From Pseudomonas cedrina subsp. cedrina (lineage in GTDB: Bacteria > Pseudomonadota > Gammaproteobacteria > Pseudomonadales > Pseudomonadaceae), in contig NZ_MNPW01000007.1 of NCBI RefSeq assembly GCF_001983175.1, forward strand, positions 186,001 through 250,000: 64,000 bases of DNA, read 5' to 3'. Below the pieces are notes generated by a model. The model ran no database searches. It was not told where the DNA came from and saw nothing but the letters and a program-made list of their open reading frames with translations. Both the position numbers and the translations under genes were made by a program. Below are positions 53,444 through 62,889 of the stretch, piece after piece; the stretch's first letter is position 1, and the number at the start of each line of letters is the position of its first letter.

Positions 53444-54027
53444 GCCTTGTCGGCTTCGCTCTTGAACAACCGGTACCAGAATATCGCCACTTCGCGGGTT
53501 TGCGGGTCAATGCCGCGATAGCGCAGGTGGTCGATCCCGCCCATCACATAACCACAGCGCTCGTACAGACGGCAGGCGCCGAGGTTGTTGTTCTGAGTTT
53601 CCAGCATCATGCCCGGCAGGTTTTTCTTGCGGCTCCAGAACTGCGCCACATCCAGCAATGCCTTGGCCACCCCATGGCGCCGCGCCGGCAGGACCACGGC
53701 CAGCTCATCGACATGGGCAAAACCGTTCCAATTGGTACTGACCACGATGTGCCCCACCGGGCGGTCGTCCAGGTAGGCCATGAAGATCGCGCTGTCGGGC
53801 GCGTCGCGAAAACTGGCGAACTCCTCGGGATCGATCCCATAGCACTTGCGGTACGGCAGGATGCGCTCCACGGGCCATTGATCGACCCGCTTGCCCATCT
53901 GCGGCTCACCATAGGCGCTGACCTCAAAGCTGAAGTCATTGCCCCACACGTAGGCATCGAAGCCCTCGTCGGCGACCCGGACACTGAGCCCCGGATACTT
54001 CGGGTTCATTACAGCTTGCATAAACAT
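53440..54027 (-). CDS. GNAT family N-acetyltransferase downstream of ldcA
   Basis: A 195-residue acetyltransferase. The acetyl-CoA loop reads PARRHGVAKALLDVAQ, followed by MMLETQNNNLGACRLYERCGYVMGG, the classical C-terminal motif. I start it at ATG 54027, two bases after the ldcA stop; AAGGG lies six bases upstream, inside the end of ldcA, so it is translationally coupled. Coupling to lysine decarboxylase makes a polyamine or amine such as cadaverine a tempting acceptor, but the sequence gives no proof. Protein or antibiotic acceptors remain possible. Confidence 0.92.
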   Translation of the reverse strand: MFMQAVMNPKYPGLSVRVADEGFDAYVWGNDFSFEVSAYGEPQMGKRVDQWPVERILPYRKCYGIDPEEFASFRDAPDSAIFMAYLDDRPVGHIVVSTNWNGFAHVDELAVVLPARRHGVAKALLDVAQFWSRKKNLPGMMLETQNNNLGACRLYERCGYVMGGIDHLRYRGIDPQTREVAIFWYRLFKSEADKA

Positions 54028-54029
54028 TC

Positions 54030-56285
54030 TTAACCCTTGATGCAATCGACGGTGTAACAACGACCACTGCCGTCGTCTTCGTGTTGCAACCCATGAACAT
54101 CGGCGACAAAACCGGGAAAACTGCTATCGAACGTCCGGGCGAAGGCCAGGTAATCGATGATCGAACGCGTGGACTCGGTAAAGCGCTCGCCCGGCATGAT
54201 CAATGGAATGCCGGGCGGATAAGGCACCAGCATCACGGCTGCGACGCGCCCTGGCAAGGCATCAATGGAAACCGCCTCCACTTCGCCTCTCACCAATTGG
54301 TCGTAGGCGTCGGCCGGTTTCATGGCGATTTCCGGTAGCACGGTGTACATGCGCTTGAGGTGCCTGGCGGTGGCATTGCTGCGGTAACAACTGTGCAATT
54401 GATCGCACAGCTCGCGCAAGCCCAGACCCTGATACCGCAGCGGGCCTTGTGCAAACACCGATGGCAGGCAACTGGCCAGACTGACATTGGCGTCGTAGCT
54501 GCGCTTGAATTCCAGCAACTCGGTAAGCAAGGTACTCCATTTGCCTTTGGTGATGCCCATGGAAAACAGTACCAGGAAGGAATACAGCCCGGTCTTTTCC
54601 ACCACCAGGCCACGCTCCCAGAGGAATTTGCTGACCACGGCCGCGGGGATGCCACAGTCGCTCAGGGCGCCGCCGGCGTTGAGACCAGGCATCACCAGGG
54701 TCACTTTAATCGGGTCCAGCAGCACGTAGTCTTCGGCCACGTCGCCAAAGCCATGCCAATCGTCCTCCGGATGCAGCAGCCAATCCGCGGTAATCACCCG
54801 GTCGACGCCCGACACCGACGGCGGTTGCCAGATGGAGAACCACCAGTCCTCGGCGCCAATGTGCTCGCGCAGGTTGGCCAGGGCGCGGCGGAAACTCAAG
54901 GCCTCGTCGAACATTTCCTGCAGCAGCGACCGCCCCGCCGGGCCTTCCATCATCGCCGAGGCAACGTCCAGCGACGCAATGATGCTGTATTGCGGCGAGG
55001 TGGAAATATGCATCATGAAGGCTTCGTTGAAACGATCACGGTCCAATTGGCGCGCGCCGCCGTCCTGCACATGGATCATCGAGGCCTGGCTGAACGCCGC
55101 CAGCAGCTTATGGGTCGAGTGCGTGGTGAACACCAGCGGGCTGTCCGGGGTGCGCGACGTGCCCATGCCATAGCGTCCGGCGAAGAACTCATGAAACGCC
55201 GCATAGGCGTACCAGGCTTCGTCAAAATGCAGCACCTCGACGCTGTTGCCCAGTTGCTGCTTGATCATCTGGGCGTTGTAGCACAGGCCGTCGTAGGTGG
55301 AGTTGGTGACCACCGCCAGCTTGACCTTCGGCGGTCGGCCACGGGTCAGCGGGCTGGCGTCGATCTTGGCGCGGATCGACTCGGGGCTGAATTCGCTCAG
55401 GGGAATCGGGCCGATGATCCCCAGTTCATTGCGCTCCGGACACAGGTACAAAGGAATCGCGCCGGTCATGATGATCGAGTGCAGCACCGACTTGTGGCAG
55501 TTGCGGTCGACCAGCACCAAGTCATCGCGGCCGACCATGGAGTGCCAGACGATCTTGTTGGCGGTGGAGGTGCCGTTGATCACGAAGAAGGTATGGTCGG
55601 CGCCGAAGTTGCGCGCGGCGCGGGCCTCGGCCTCGGCCAACGGCCCGGTGTGGTCCAGCAACGAGCCCAGCTCGGGTACCGACACCGACAGGTCCGAGCG
55701 CAGGGTGTTTTCCCCAAAGAACTGGTGAAACGCCTGCCCTACCGGGCTTTTGCGATAAGCCACGCCACCGCCATGGCCGGGGGTGTGCCATGAGTAATTG
55801 GAGTCAGCGGTATGTTGTACCAACGCCTTGAAGAAAGGCGGCAACAAGCCATCGAGGTAGGTGCGCGTCGCGCGGGCGACCTGTCGCGCAAGAAACGGTA
55901 CGGTGTCTTCGAACAGGTACAGAATACCGCGCAGTTGATTGAGCTCGCTCATGGCATCGGCCGGCGCGTTTTCCAGGGTGACTTGCTCGCCCAGGGCAAA
56001 GATCGGCAGGTTCGGCGCCCGCAACCGCGCCAGGCGGATCAGCTCGACCATGTTTTGCAGCAGGTGGGTGTTCTCGCCGGCGCCTTCGGCGGCGATCAGC
56101 ATGCACGCCAGGCCATGGTGGGTAGCCGCCACCAGCCGGCCTTCGGCGTAATCCACCGCCTGGATGATACTGAAGCCCTCTTGTTCCAACTCCCTGGCAA
56201 TGCCTCGAACCCGGTCACCGGCAACGGTGTCGGCCTTGATGTCGCGGTGCACGATGAGTACGGGGAACTTCAGGTCTTTGTACAT
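54030..56285 (-). CDS. ldcA: lysine (Orn/Lys/Arg) decarboxylase
   Basis: A 751-residue PLP enzyme of fold type I, with an N-terminal wing domain, the central PLP domain and a C-terminal domain. The PLP lysine is Lys393 in STHKLLAAFSQ, and the cofactor ring contacts HFDEAWYAY and HSWHTPGHGGG are present. Length and order match P. aeruginosa LdcA (751 residues to my memory), which makes cadaverine from lysine. The ATG at 56285 follows the usual start MYKDLKFPVL; an extension of 10 residues is rejected. The GNAT gene follows with a two-base gap. An ornithine or arginine substrate cannot be ruled out. Confidence 0.93.
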   Translation of the reverse strand: MYKDLKFPVLIVHRDIKADTVAGDRVRGIARELEQEGFSIIQAVDYAEGRLVAATHHGLACMLIAAEGAGENTHLLQNMVELIRLARLRAPNLPIFALGEQVTLENAPADAMSELNQLRGILYLFEDTVPFLARQVARATRTYLDGLLPPFFKALVQHTADSNYSWHTPGHGGGVAYRKSPVGQAFHQFFGENTLRSDLSVSVPELGSLLDHTGPLAEAEARAARNFGADHTFFVINGTSTANKIVWHSMVGRDDLVLVDRNCHKSVLHSIIMTGAIPLYLCPERNELGIIGPIPLSEFSPESIRAKIDASPLTRGRPPKVKLAVVTNSTYDGLCYNAQMIKQQLGNSVEVLHFDEAWYAYAAFHEFFAGRYGMGTSRTPDSPLVFTTHSTHKLLAAFSQASMIHVQDGGARQLDRDRFNEAFMMHISTSPQYSIIASLDVASAMMEGPAGRSLLQEMFDEALSFRRALANLREHIGAEDWWFSIWQPPSVSGVDRVITADWLLHPEDDWHGFGDVAEDYVLLDPIKVTLVMPGLNAGGALSDCGIPAAVVSKFLWERGLVVEKTGLYSFLVLFSMGITKGKWSTLLTELLEFKRSYDANVSLASCLPSVFAQGPLRYQGLGLRELCDQLHSCYRSNATARHLKRMYTVLPEIAMKPADAYDQLVRGEVEAVSIDALPGRVAAVMLVPYPPGIPLIMPGERFTESTRSIIDYLAFARTFDSSFPGFVADVHGLQHEDDGSGRCYTVDCIKG

Positions 56286-56375
56286 GAGTGCTTGGGCGTC
56301 CTGAGGGCTATGCACTCAAGGGTAGAAGCTGGGCGTGAATGTGGCGAATGAAGATTTCGCAGACAGTGGAGGATC

Positions 56376-56409
56376 AACTGTGGGAGCTGGCTTGCCCGCT
56401 CCCACAGTT
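56376..56409. repeat. solo REP mini-hairpin
   Basis: AACTGTGGGAGC and GCTCCCACAGTT pair perfectly around TGGCTTGCCC. It is the partner of the copy at 44598 and lies between ldcA and dnaQ. Confidence 0.85.
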
Positions 56410-56430
56410 TTGACGGCGTTCGGCTGGCGA

Positions 56431-57177
56431 TTATTGCTGGGTCAGTTGGGTCCACAACGCCGGCGCACCCGCCGACTTGGCAATCGCTTCCAACCGCGCC
56501 GCATGCTCAACCAGGTCCTGCTCGCTCGCCCGAATAACCGGGGTAGGCCTGCGGTCCGCCGGCAGGCGGCGGATTTCCGAAGGACGGTTGCCCGAGCCTT
56601 CCGCCGAGCCGGCGCCATCGGAGGCGTTACCGGCCAGGGACAGGCTGGTTTGCCCGCCGGTCATGGTCAGGTAGACGTCGGCGAGAATCTCGGAGTCGAG
56701 CAAGGCGCCGTGGAGTTCGCGGCCGGAGTTGTCGACGCCATAACGCTTGCACAGGGCGTCGAGGCTGTTGCGCTGGCCGGGGTGACGCTCGCGCGCCATC
56801 ATCAAGGTGTCGAGGATCGTGCAGTGCTTGGAAATATCGGCACGATCGATCTGCCCCATCAGGGCAAATTCGTTATTGATGAAGCCGATGTCGAACGCTG
56901 CGTTATGGATGATCAACTGGGCGCCGTTGATGAATTCGAAGAATTCATCGGCGACTTCGGCAAAGCGCGGCTTGCCTTTGAGGAATTCATCGGTGATACC
57001 GTGGACGCCGATCGCGCCTTCGTCACTGTCACGGTCCGGTTGCAGGTAGACGTGGAAGTGACGGCCGGTGAGGCGCCGGCCCATCAGTTCGACACAGCCG
57101 ATTTCAATGATCCGGTGGCCGTCGGTCACCGGCATGCCGGTGGTTTCGGTATCGAGTACAACAGATCGGATGGCCAT
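56431..57177 (-). CDS. dnaQ: DNA polymerase III epsilon subunit, proofreading exonuclease
   Basis: A 248-residue 3'-5' exonuclease of the replicase core. ExoI is VVLDTETTGMP (residues 6-16), ExoII includes HNAAFDIGFINNEF and ExoIII is HGALLDSEILADVY; all catalytic acids are present. The C-terminal about 60 residues would bind the alpha subunit. It lies 59 bases downstream of rnhA on the same strand, the usual arrangement in Pseudomonas. The frame is standard length. Confidence 0.96.
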   Translation of the reverse strand: MAIRSVVLDTETTGMPVTDGHRIIEIGCVELMGRRLTGRHFHVYLQPDRDSDEGAIGVHGITDEFLKGKPRFAEVADEFFEFINGAQLIIHNAAFDIGFINNEFALMGQIDRADISKHCTILDTLMMARERHPGQRNSLDALCKRYGVDNSGRELHGALLDSEILADVYLTMTGGQTSLSLAGNASDGAGSAEGSGNRPSEIRRLPADRRPTPVIRASEQDLVEHAARLEAIAKSAGAPALWTQLTQQ

Positions 57178-57236
57178 CAGGGTTCAGCTCTCAACGGTGT
57201 ATTTCAAAGGGCGCGATATTACCACGTGATTCGGCA

Positions 57237-57689
57237 TCAGCTCTGCTTGTAGCCACGCACTTCATCCACGCCCCGGTTGGCCAGTTGGTCGGCGCGCTCG
57301 TTGCCGGGGTGGCCGATGTGGCCGCGCACCCATTTCCAAGTGATGTCATGGCGGTTGCACTGTTCGTCGAGCAGTTGCCACAGATCGGCATTCTTCACCG
57401 GTTCCTTGGCCGCGGTCTTCCAGCCACGCTTCTTCCAATTGACCATCCACTCGTTGATGCCCTTCATCACGTATTGCGAGTCGGTCACCAGCAGCACGTT
57501 GCAGCGGCGCTTGAGTTCTTCCAGGCCGCGAATGGCGCCCATCAGCTCCATGCGGTTGTTGGTGGTGTTGGCTTCACCGCCCCACAACTCTTTCTCCACG
57601 CCCTTGCACACCAGCAACGCGCCCCACCCGCCTGGGCCTGGGTTGCCCTTGCAGGCGCCGTCGGTGAAGAGTTCTACGCTATCGGTCAT
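57237..57689 (-). CDS. rnhA: ribonuclease HI
   Basis: A 150-residue enzyme that cuts RNA in RNA-DNA hybrids. The four acidic residues appear in FTDGACKGNPG, NRMELMGAIRGLEEL, LVTDSQYVMKGI and ERADQLANRG. Length matches E. coli RNase HI (155). It lies between the methyltransferase and dnaQ genes, all on the minus strand and closely spaced, so they are probably one operon. Confidence 0.97.
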   Translation of the reverse strand: MTDSVELFTDGACKGNPGPGGWGALLVCKGVEKELWGGEANTTNNRMELMGAIRGLEELKRRCNVLLVTDSQYVMKGINEWMVNWKKRGWKTAAKEPVKNADLWQLLDEQCNRHDITWKWVRGHIGHPGNERADQLANRGVDEVRGYKQS

Positions 57690-57719
57690 CGGTTACTCGG
57701 AATCAATTCAAAAAGAGGT

Positions 57720-58478
57720 TTACGCGTCGCTTTGCCTGCGGTTGACCTTGGCCATCGGCATCGGCACCAGCTTGCCTATCGGCTCACGGCGCACTTGCTG
57801 CAGCGGCCGCAGCCCGACCACGATTTTACGCGCCACCAGCAGATAGAAACCGCCTCCAGACAACTGCCAGGCACCCGCGCGGCGCTCCCAGCCGGCCAGC
57901 CGGCCTTGCCACTTGGTCGACGCAAGCGGCGGACGATAGCACCCGAAGCGGCGTTTCTCCAGCGCGAAGCCCAGCAGGTTCAGCCAATCGCCCACCCGTT
58001 GCGGCGAGATGCAACGCGCCTGGCGCAGGGCATCATTGGCGAACACATGGCGCAGGCCCCAGCTGCTCCAGGGGTTGATCCCGACAATCAGCAAATGGCC
58101 GCCTGGGCGCACGCTGCTCGCCGCCTCGCGCAGCAAGCCGTGGGGCGACAGGCAAAAATCCAGGCCATGCTGCAACACCACCACGTCGGCGGCGTGCTCG
58201 CTCAACGGCCAGGCCTGTTCCTCGCAGACGATCTCCACACCTGGCAACGGCGCCCCCAGACGCACATTGCGCTGCACCTGGGGCGCGGACGGCGGCGTCT
58301 GGGCCGAAGGGCCGTAATGCACCAGGTAGCCCCCAAAGAACCGGCCCAACTCGTCTTCGAGCATGCGCCGTTCTTCTTCCAGCAGAAATTGCCCGATGGG
58401 ACCGGACAGCCATTCACGGGCTGCGCCGATCAGGGCCAGCCACTCGGGATCGGCCTGGGCGAACGCTTTATCAGTCAT
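57720..58478 (-). CDS. SAM-dependent methyltransferase
   Basis: A 252-residue class I methyltransferase. The SAM motifs are degenerate compared with the textbook form: VVLQHGLDFCLSPHGLLREAASSVRPGGHLLIVGINPWSSWGLRH covers motifs II-III, but the usual GxGxG loop is not obvious. It is the type always found next to rnhA in gammaproteobacteria (methyltransferase family 11-like). The start at 58478 is set by GGAG, six bases upstream; ATG 58490 lies before that site. It is divergent from gloB. The acceptor is not known. Confidence 0.9.
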   Translation of the reverse strand: MTDKAFAQADPEWLALIGAAREWLSGPIGQFLLEEERRMLEDELGRFFGGYLVHYGPSAQTPPSAPQVQRNVRLGAPLPGVEIVCEEQAWPLSEHAADVVVLQHGLDFCLSPHGLLREAASSVRPGGHLLIVGINPWSSWGLRHVFANDALRQARCISPQRVGDWLNLLGFALEKRRFGCYRPPLASTKWQGRLAGWERRAGAWQLSGGGFYLLVARKIVVGLRPLQQVRREPIGKLVPMPMAKVNRRQSDA

Positions 58479-58543
58479 TGCATTCTCCAACTCGCCTAGA
58501 CGTTCTAAGATGCACCAATGTGTTCAGCTTGGCGAATCGAAGA

Positions 58544-59311
58544 ATGATACAGATCAGTGCCCTGCCCGCCTTTACCGATAACTACATCTGGTTGTTACAA
58601 GACCCCGACACCCAACGCTGCGCGGTGGTCGACCCCGGCGATGCCGCGCCCGTGCTGGCCTGGCTCAAGCAGAACCCGGAGTGGACCTTGAGCGACATTC
58701 TTGTCACCCATCATCACCATGACCATGTCGGCGGTGTCGAACAGCTCAAGGGCATGACGGGCGCCAAGGTCTACGGCCCGGCAGCCGAGAAGATCCCCGC
58801 GCGCGACGTGGCCCTGAACGACAACGACCGCCTCACAGTGCTCGGCTGGGACTTCGACGTTTATACAGTGCCCGGGCACACCTTGGGCCATATCGCGTTT
58901 TATCACCAGGGCGTGCTCTTCTGCGGCGACACCCTGTTCGCCGCCGGTTGCGGACGCCTGTTCGAAGGCACGCCGCAACAAATGCACACCTCTCTCGAGC
59001 GCCTGGCCGCCCTGCCCGACGATACGTTGGTGTACTGCACGCACGAATACACACAAAGTAACCTCAAGTTTGCCCAAGCGGTGGAACCGGGCAACGCGGA
59101 TATCGCCGAACGGGTGGAAACCGTCCGCCAACTGCGTGCCCGTGGCGAGAACTCGCTGCCTTCCAACCTGGCCCTGGAAAAGCGCACCAATCCTTTTCTA
59201 CGTACCTCTGAAACATCCGTTAAACAAAAAGCGGACGAACGGAACGGGCGCGACAACCGCTCTGCGACCGAGGTGTTTGCTAGCTTGCGGGCATGGAAAG
59301 ATACGTTCTAA
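58544..59311 (+). CDS. gloB: hydroxyacylglutathione hydrolase (glyoxalase II)
   Basis: A 255-residue metallo-beta-lactamase-fold enzyme that hydrolyses S-lactoylglutathione to lactate and glutathione, the last step of methylglyoxal detoxification. The di-metal motif is THHHHDHVGG (residues 57-66), then PGHTLGH, FCGDTLF and YCTHEYTQSNLKF. The C-terminal glutathione-binding domain is complete (NPFLRT). The start ATG at 58544 is supported by conservation (MIQISALPAFTDNYIW). It is divergent from the methyltransferase gene over 65 bases. Confidence 0.97.
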   Translation: MIQISALPAFTDNYIWLLQDPDTQRCAVVDPGDAAPVLAWLKQNPEWTLSDILVTHHHHDHVGGVEQLKGMTGAKVYGPAAEKIPARDVALNDNDRLTVLGWDFDVYTVPGHTLGHIAFYHQGVLFCGDTLFAAGCGRLFEGTPQQMHTSLERLAALPDDTLVYCTHEYTQSNLKFAQAVEPGNADIAERVETVRQLRARGENSLPSNLALEKRTNPFLRTSETSVKQKADERNGRDNRSATEVFASLRAWKDTF

Positions 59312-59409
59312 CAGGACGCATTTTGATACGTAATTTCTGAATGGTTGACCGGAACCGAACGGGTTTCTAGAATCGCCCGACATTTTTGCCCGGAACTTAC
59401 TTCCAGCCA

Positions 59410-60825
59410 ATGTCGTCATCTATTCGTAAATCCAACCATTCAGACGCATTGACCCGCCTGGCTCAAGCTGTGGCGGTGGCTGTTTCCGCCACGCTGGCGG
59501 GCTGCCAATCAAACAATTTCACCGCACAATCCACCGTGCAACCCAAGCCAAACCTCAGCGCCAAGATCAAACAGAAACCCGTCATCTGGCTTTCCGAAAA
59601 GCCGACCCCCGAAGCCCCCCAGGATGTCTGGGAGCGTATGCGACGGGGCTTTCAATTGCAGGACGGAGTGGGCGTAAACCCGCGTATCGAGCAACAGCGC
59701 CTGTGGTTCGCCAGCAACCCCTCCTTCCTTGAGAACGCCGGTGAACGCGGCAGCCTCTATATTCATTACATCGTCGAACGCCTTGAAGAGCGCAACATGC
59801 CCCTGGAGCTGGCGCTGCTGCCAGTGATTGAAAGTGCCTACAACCCGATGGCCTATTCGCGCAGCGATGCGGTCGGCCTGTGGCAGTTCATTCCCTCCAC
59901 CGGGCGCTACTTCAACCTGCGCCAGACCCGCGCCTACGACGGCCGCCGCGACATTACCGCTTCCACCACCGCCGCCCTGGACTACCTGACGCGCCTGCAC
60001 GACATGTTCAACGGCGACTGGTTGCTGGCCCTCGCCGCCTACAACGCCGGCGAAGGCACCGTGAGCCGGGCCATCGAGCGCAACGAGAAGCTCGGCCTGC
60101 CCACCGATTACTGGAACCTGCCACTGCCCCAGGAAACCAAGGACTACGTGCCCAAGTTCCTGGCGCTGTCACAGGTGGTGCTGGCGCCGGAAGCCTACGG
60201 CGTCAACCTGAACCCGATTGCCAACACGCCCTATTTCGAAGTGGTTGAAGTCAAGCAAAGCATGGACCTGTCACGGGTCGCCGCGCTGGCCGAGATCGAC
60301 GAAGACGAGCTGTTCCAGCTCAACCCGGCCCTGAAACAACGTACCACCCTGGACGGCCCCCAGCATTTGCTGGTGCCAAGCTCCAAGGCGCAATTGCTCA
60401 CCAGCACCCTTTCGACGATGAAACCGGAAGAATTGCTGGCGATGCGCCCCAAAAAGCAGGTGTTCGACGAAGTCGAGACCGCGCGGGTTGCCGGTCGCAC
60501 CCGCAACTACAAGGTGCGCAACGGCGACAACCTCACGCTGATTGCCAAGGCCAACAAGGTCGACGTGCATGACCTGCAACGCTGGAACAAACTCAACGGC
60601 CAGGCGCTCAAGGTCGGCCAGACCCTGGTGATGCAGGACACCCGCAAGCTGGTAGCGAAGGCTGACAGCAAGAAGCCCGTGCAATACAAGGTCAAGAAAG
60701 GCGACTCGTTGTACATCGTCGCCAAGCGCTTCAACGTCGAGATGCAACATCTCAAGCGTTGGAACCCGCGCACCGGGCAGGCATTGAAGCCGGGGCAGAT
60801 GCTGGTGGTTTCCGGGCCAAGATAA
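59410..60825 (+). CDS. mltD: membrane-bound lytic murein transglycosylase D
   Basis: A 471-residue lipoprotein that cleaves peptidoglycan glycan strands. The lipobox LAGC puts the lipidated Cys at residue 32. The transglycosylase domain contains the catalytic Glu in ALLPVIESAYNP and AVGLWQFIPSTGRYFNL plus AYNAGEGTVSRAI. Two LysM peptidoglycan-binding repeats end the protein, starting YKVRNGDNLTLIAKANK and YKVKKGDSLYIVAKRF. It follows gloB by 98 bases in the same direction. Confidence 0.96.
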   Translation: MSSSIRKSNHSDALTRLAQAVAVAVSATLAGCQSNNFTAQSTVQPKPNLSAKIKQKPVIWLSEKPTPEAPQDVWERMRRGFQLQDGVGVNPRIEQQRLWFASNPSFLENAGERGSLYIHYIVERLEERNMPLELALLPVIESAYNPMAYSRSDAVGLWQFIPSTGRYFNLRQTRAYDGRRDITASTTAALDYLTRLHDMFNGDWLLALAAYNAGEGTVSRAIERNEKLGLPTDYWNLPLPQETKDYVPKFLALSQVVLAPEAYGVNLNPIANTPYFEVVEVKQSMDLSRVAALAEIDEDELFQLNPALKQRTTLDGPQHLLVPSSKAQLLTSTLSTMKPEELLAMRPKKQVFDEVETARVAGRTRNYKVRNGDNLTLIAKANKVDVHDLQRWNKLNGQALKVGQTLVMQDTRKLVAKADSKKPVQYKVKKGDSLYIVAKRFNVEMQHLKRWNPRTGQALKPGQMLVVSGPR

Positions 60826-60833
60826 ACCCGCAT

Positions 60834-60934
60834 AGGAGCTGGCTTGTGTGGGAGCTGGCTTGCCTGCGATAGCATCGGCTCGGTATCACTGATACACCGA
60901 GGTGTCCGCATCGCAGGCAAGCCAGCTCCCACAC
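60834..60934. repeat. REPIN with an extra half-copy at its left edge
   Basis: The full element runs from GTGTGGGAGCTGGCTTGCC (60846) to its inverse ending at 60934. Just before it, AGGAGCTGGCTTG at 60834-60845 repeats part of the left arm. It follows mltD. Confidence 0.87.
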
Positions 60935-61059
60935 TTGATCTCCACAGGACTCAATACAGCGCCAGCCTTGACCTGCGCCTCCAACGACCTTTTTCCAACC
61001 GGAACAAGCTGTTACTGTACCGATCATAAAGCCCAAGCCGCCTGGATCGGATCTCTGAC

Positions 61060-62889
61060 TTGAAGCGTCCCCTCCTTCTACTAATAAGTCTGGCCTTGAG
61101 CTTTGCTGCGAACGCGACGATTACCGAGAGCCACGGTTATACGCAGTTCGGCAGGCTCAAGTATCCGGCCAAATTCACCCACTTCGATTGGGTAAACCCC
61201 GCAGCGCCGAAAGGCGGAACATTGCGGGTGATGGCCTTTGGCACCTTCGATACGCTCAACCCCTATACCTTCAAGGGCTCAAGCCCGGTCTCAACCCCCA
61301 ATTTCCTGCAATACGGCGTCAATGAGCTGAACGAGCCGTTGATGGTCGGCACTGGCCAGTACGCACCGTCCGGCGACGAACCCACCTCCAGCTATGGGCT
61401 GATCGCCCAGTCGGTGGAGTACAGCGAGGACCGCAGTTGGGTGGTGTTCAACCTGCGCCCGCAGGCGCGCTTCCACGATGGCAAGCCGATCACCGCCTAT
61501 GACGTGGCGTTTTCCTACCGCACCCTGCTGACCGAAGGTCACCCGCAGTACCGCACCAACCTGCAGGAAGTGGCACGGGTCGATATCCTCAACCGTCACC
61601 GCATCCGCTTTGTGTTCAAGCGTGCCGGCAACCCGTTGCTGATCCTGCGCCTGGGCGAGCTGCCGGTATTGCCCCAGCATTACTGGAAAAACCGCGATTT
61701 CAAGGCCACTACTTTCGAACCGCCCCTGGGCAGCGGACCGTACCGCATCAGCAAGGTCACCCCTGGCCGGCAATTGGTATTCGAACGGGTCAAGGACTAC
61801 TGGGGCAAGGACCTGCCGGTCAACCAGGGTTTCTATAACTACAACAAGGTCGAAGTGGAATTCTATCGCGACAGCGACGTGGCCTTCGAAGCCTTCAAGG
61901 CCGGCGAGTTCGATATCTACATCGAGCACCAGGCCAAGAACTGGGCCAATGGCTACAACTTCCCCGCGGTGAACCGGGGCGAGGTGATCAAGGCGCAGAT
62001 TGCCCACCAGATCCCGACCCAAAGCCAGGGCCTGTTCATGAACACCCGACGGCCGGCCTTCAACCAGACCAAGGTGCGCGAAGCCATGGGGCTGATGTTC
62101 GACTTCGAGTGGACCAATGGCACCCTGTTCAGCAATGCCTATAAACGCACCCTGAGCTACTACCCCAACAGCGAATTTTCAGCGACCGGCCTGCCGGTGG
62201 GCCATGAATGGCTGATGCTTTCCCCCTACCGCGAACAATTGCCGGCCGAGCTGTTTACCCAAGCCTTCAGCCTGCCCCGCACAGATGGCCGCGGCATCCC
62301 CCGCGAGACCATGCGCCGCGCCCTCGCCCTGCTCGGCGAAGCCGGCTGGAAGCTGTCCGGGCAGCGCCTGCTGAACAAGGAGGGGCAACCGCTGCGCTTC
62401 GAGATCCTGCTGGTCAACCCGAACCTGGAGCGCATTCTGCAACCCTACGTCGAGAACCTGATCAGCATCGGTATCGACGCGCGCCTGCGCACCGTCGACC
62501 GCGCCCAGTACAAACAGCGCCTGGATCAATTCGACTTCGACATGATCCTGATTACCCTCAACCAGACCCTCAGCCCAGGCCTGGAGCAGTGGCAGTACTT
62601 CCACTCCAGCCAGGCCGCGATCAAGGGCAGCAAGAACTATGCAGGCATTGCCAACCCGGTAGTCGATCACTTGCTCGAACAACTGCTGGCGGCGCAGACC
62701 CGCGAAGAACAACTGGCCGCCGGCCGCGCACTGGACCGGGTGCTGCTGTGGCAGCACTACAGCATTCCCAACTGGTACCTCAATTATCATCGCCTGGCGT
62801 ACCGCAACCGGTTCGCCTTTGTCACCACGCCGCCCTACAGCCTGGGCCTGAGTGCATGGTGGCTGAAAGCCTCGGAGAAAGCCCAATGA
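61060..62889 (+). CDS. ABC transporter substrate-binding protein, family 5 (YejA-like)
   Basis: A 609-residue periplasmic binding protein with a signal peptide cut after residue 19 (SFAANA). The family-5 signature is spread through FKGSSPVSTPNFL, VFNLRPQARFHDGKPITAYDVAFSYRTL and WQYFHSS. It uses TTG as start (61060); no ATG with the right signal peptide is near. Members bind peptides or oligopeptide-like ligands such as microcin-type compounds; the ligand here is unknown. The next gene starts inside its stop. Homologues at this place in P. aeruginosa are PA1811-PA1810 to my memory. Confidence 0.92.
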   Translation: MKRPLLLLISLALSFAANATITESHGYTQFGRLKYPAKFTHFDWVNPAAPKGGTLRVMAFGTFDTLNPYTFKGSSPVSTPNFLQYGVNELNEPLMVGTGQYAPSGDEPTSSYGLIAQSVEYSEDRSWVVFNLRPQARFHDGKPITAYDVAFSYRTLLTEGHPQYRTNLQEVARVDILNRHRIRFVFKRAGNPLLILRLGELPVLPQHYWKNRDFKATTFEPPLGSGPYRISKVTPGRQLVFERVKDYWGKDLPVNQGFYNYNKVEVEFYRDSDVAFEAFKAGEFDIYIEHQAKNWANGYNFPAVNRGEVIKAQIAHQIPTQSQGLFMNTRRPAFNQTKVREAMGLMFDFEWTNGTLFSNAYKRTLSYYPNSEFSATGLPVGHEWLMLSPYREQLPAELFTQAFSLPRTDGRGIPRETMRRALALLGEAGWKLSGQRLLNKEGQPLRFEILLVNPNLERILQPYVENLISIGIDARLRTVDRAQYKQRLDQFDFDMILITLNQTLSPGLEQWQYFHSSQAAIKGSKNYAGIANPVVDHLLEQLLAAQTREEQLAAGRALDRVLLWQHYSIPNWYLNYHRLAYRNRFAFVTTPPYSLGLSAWWLKASEKAQ

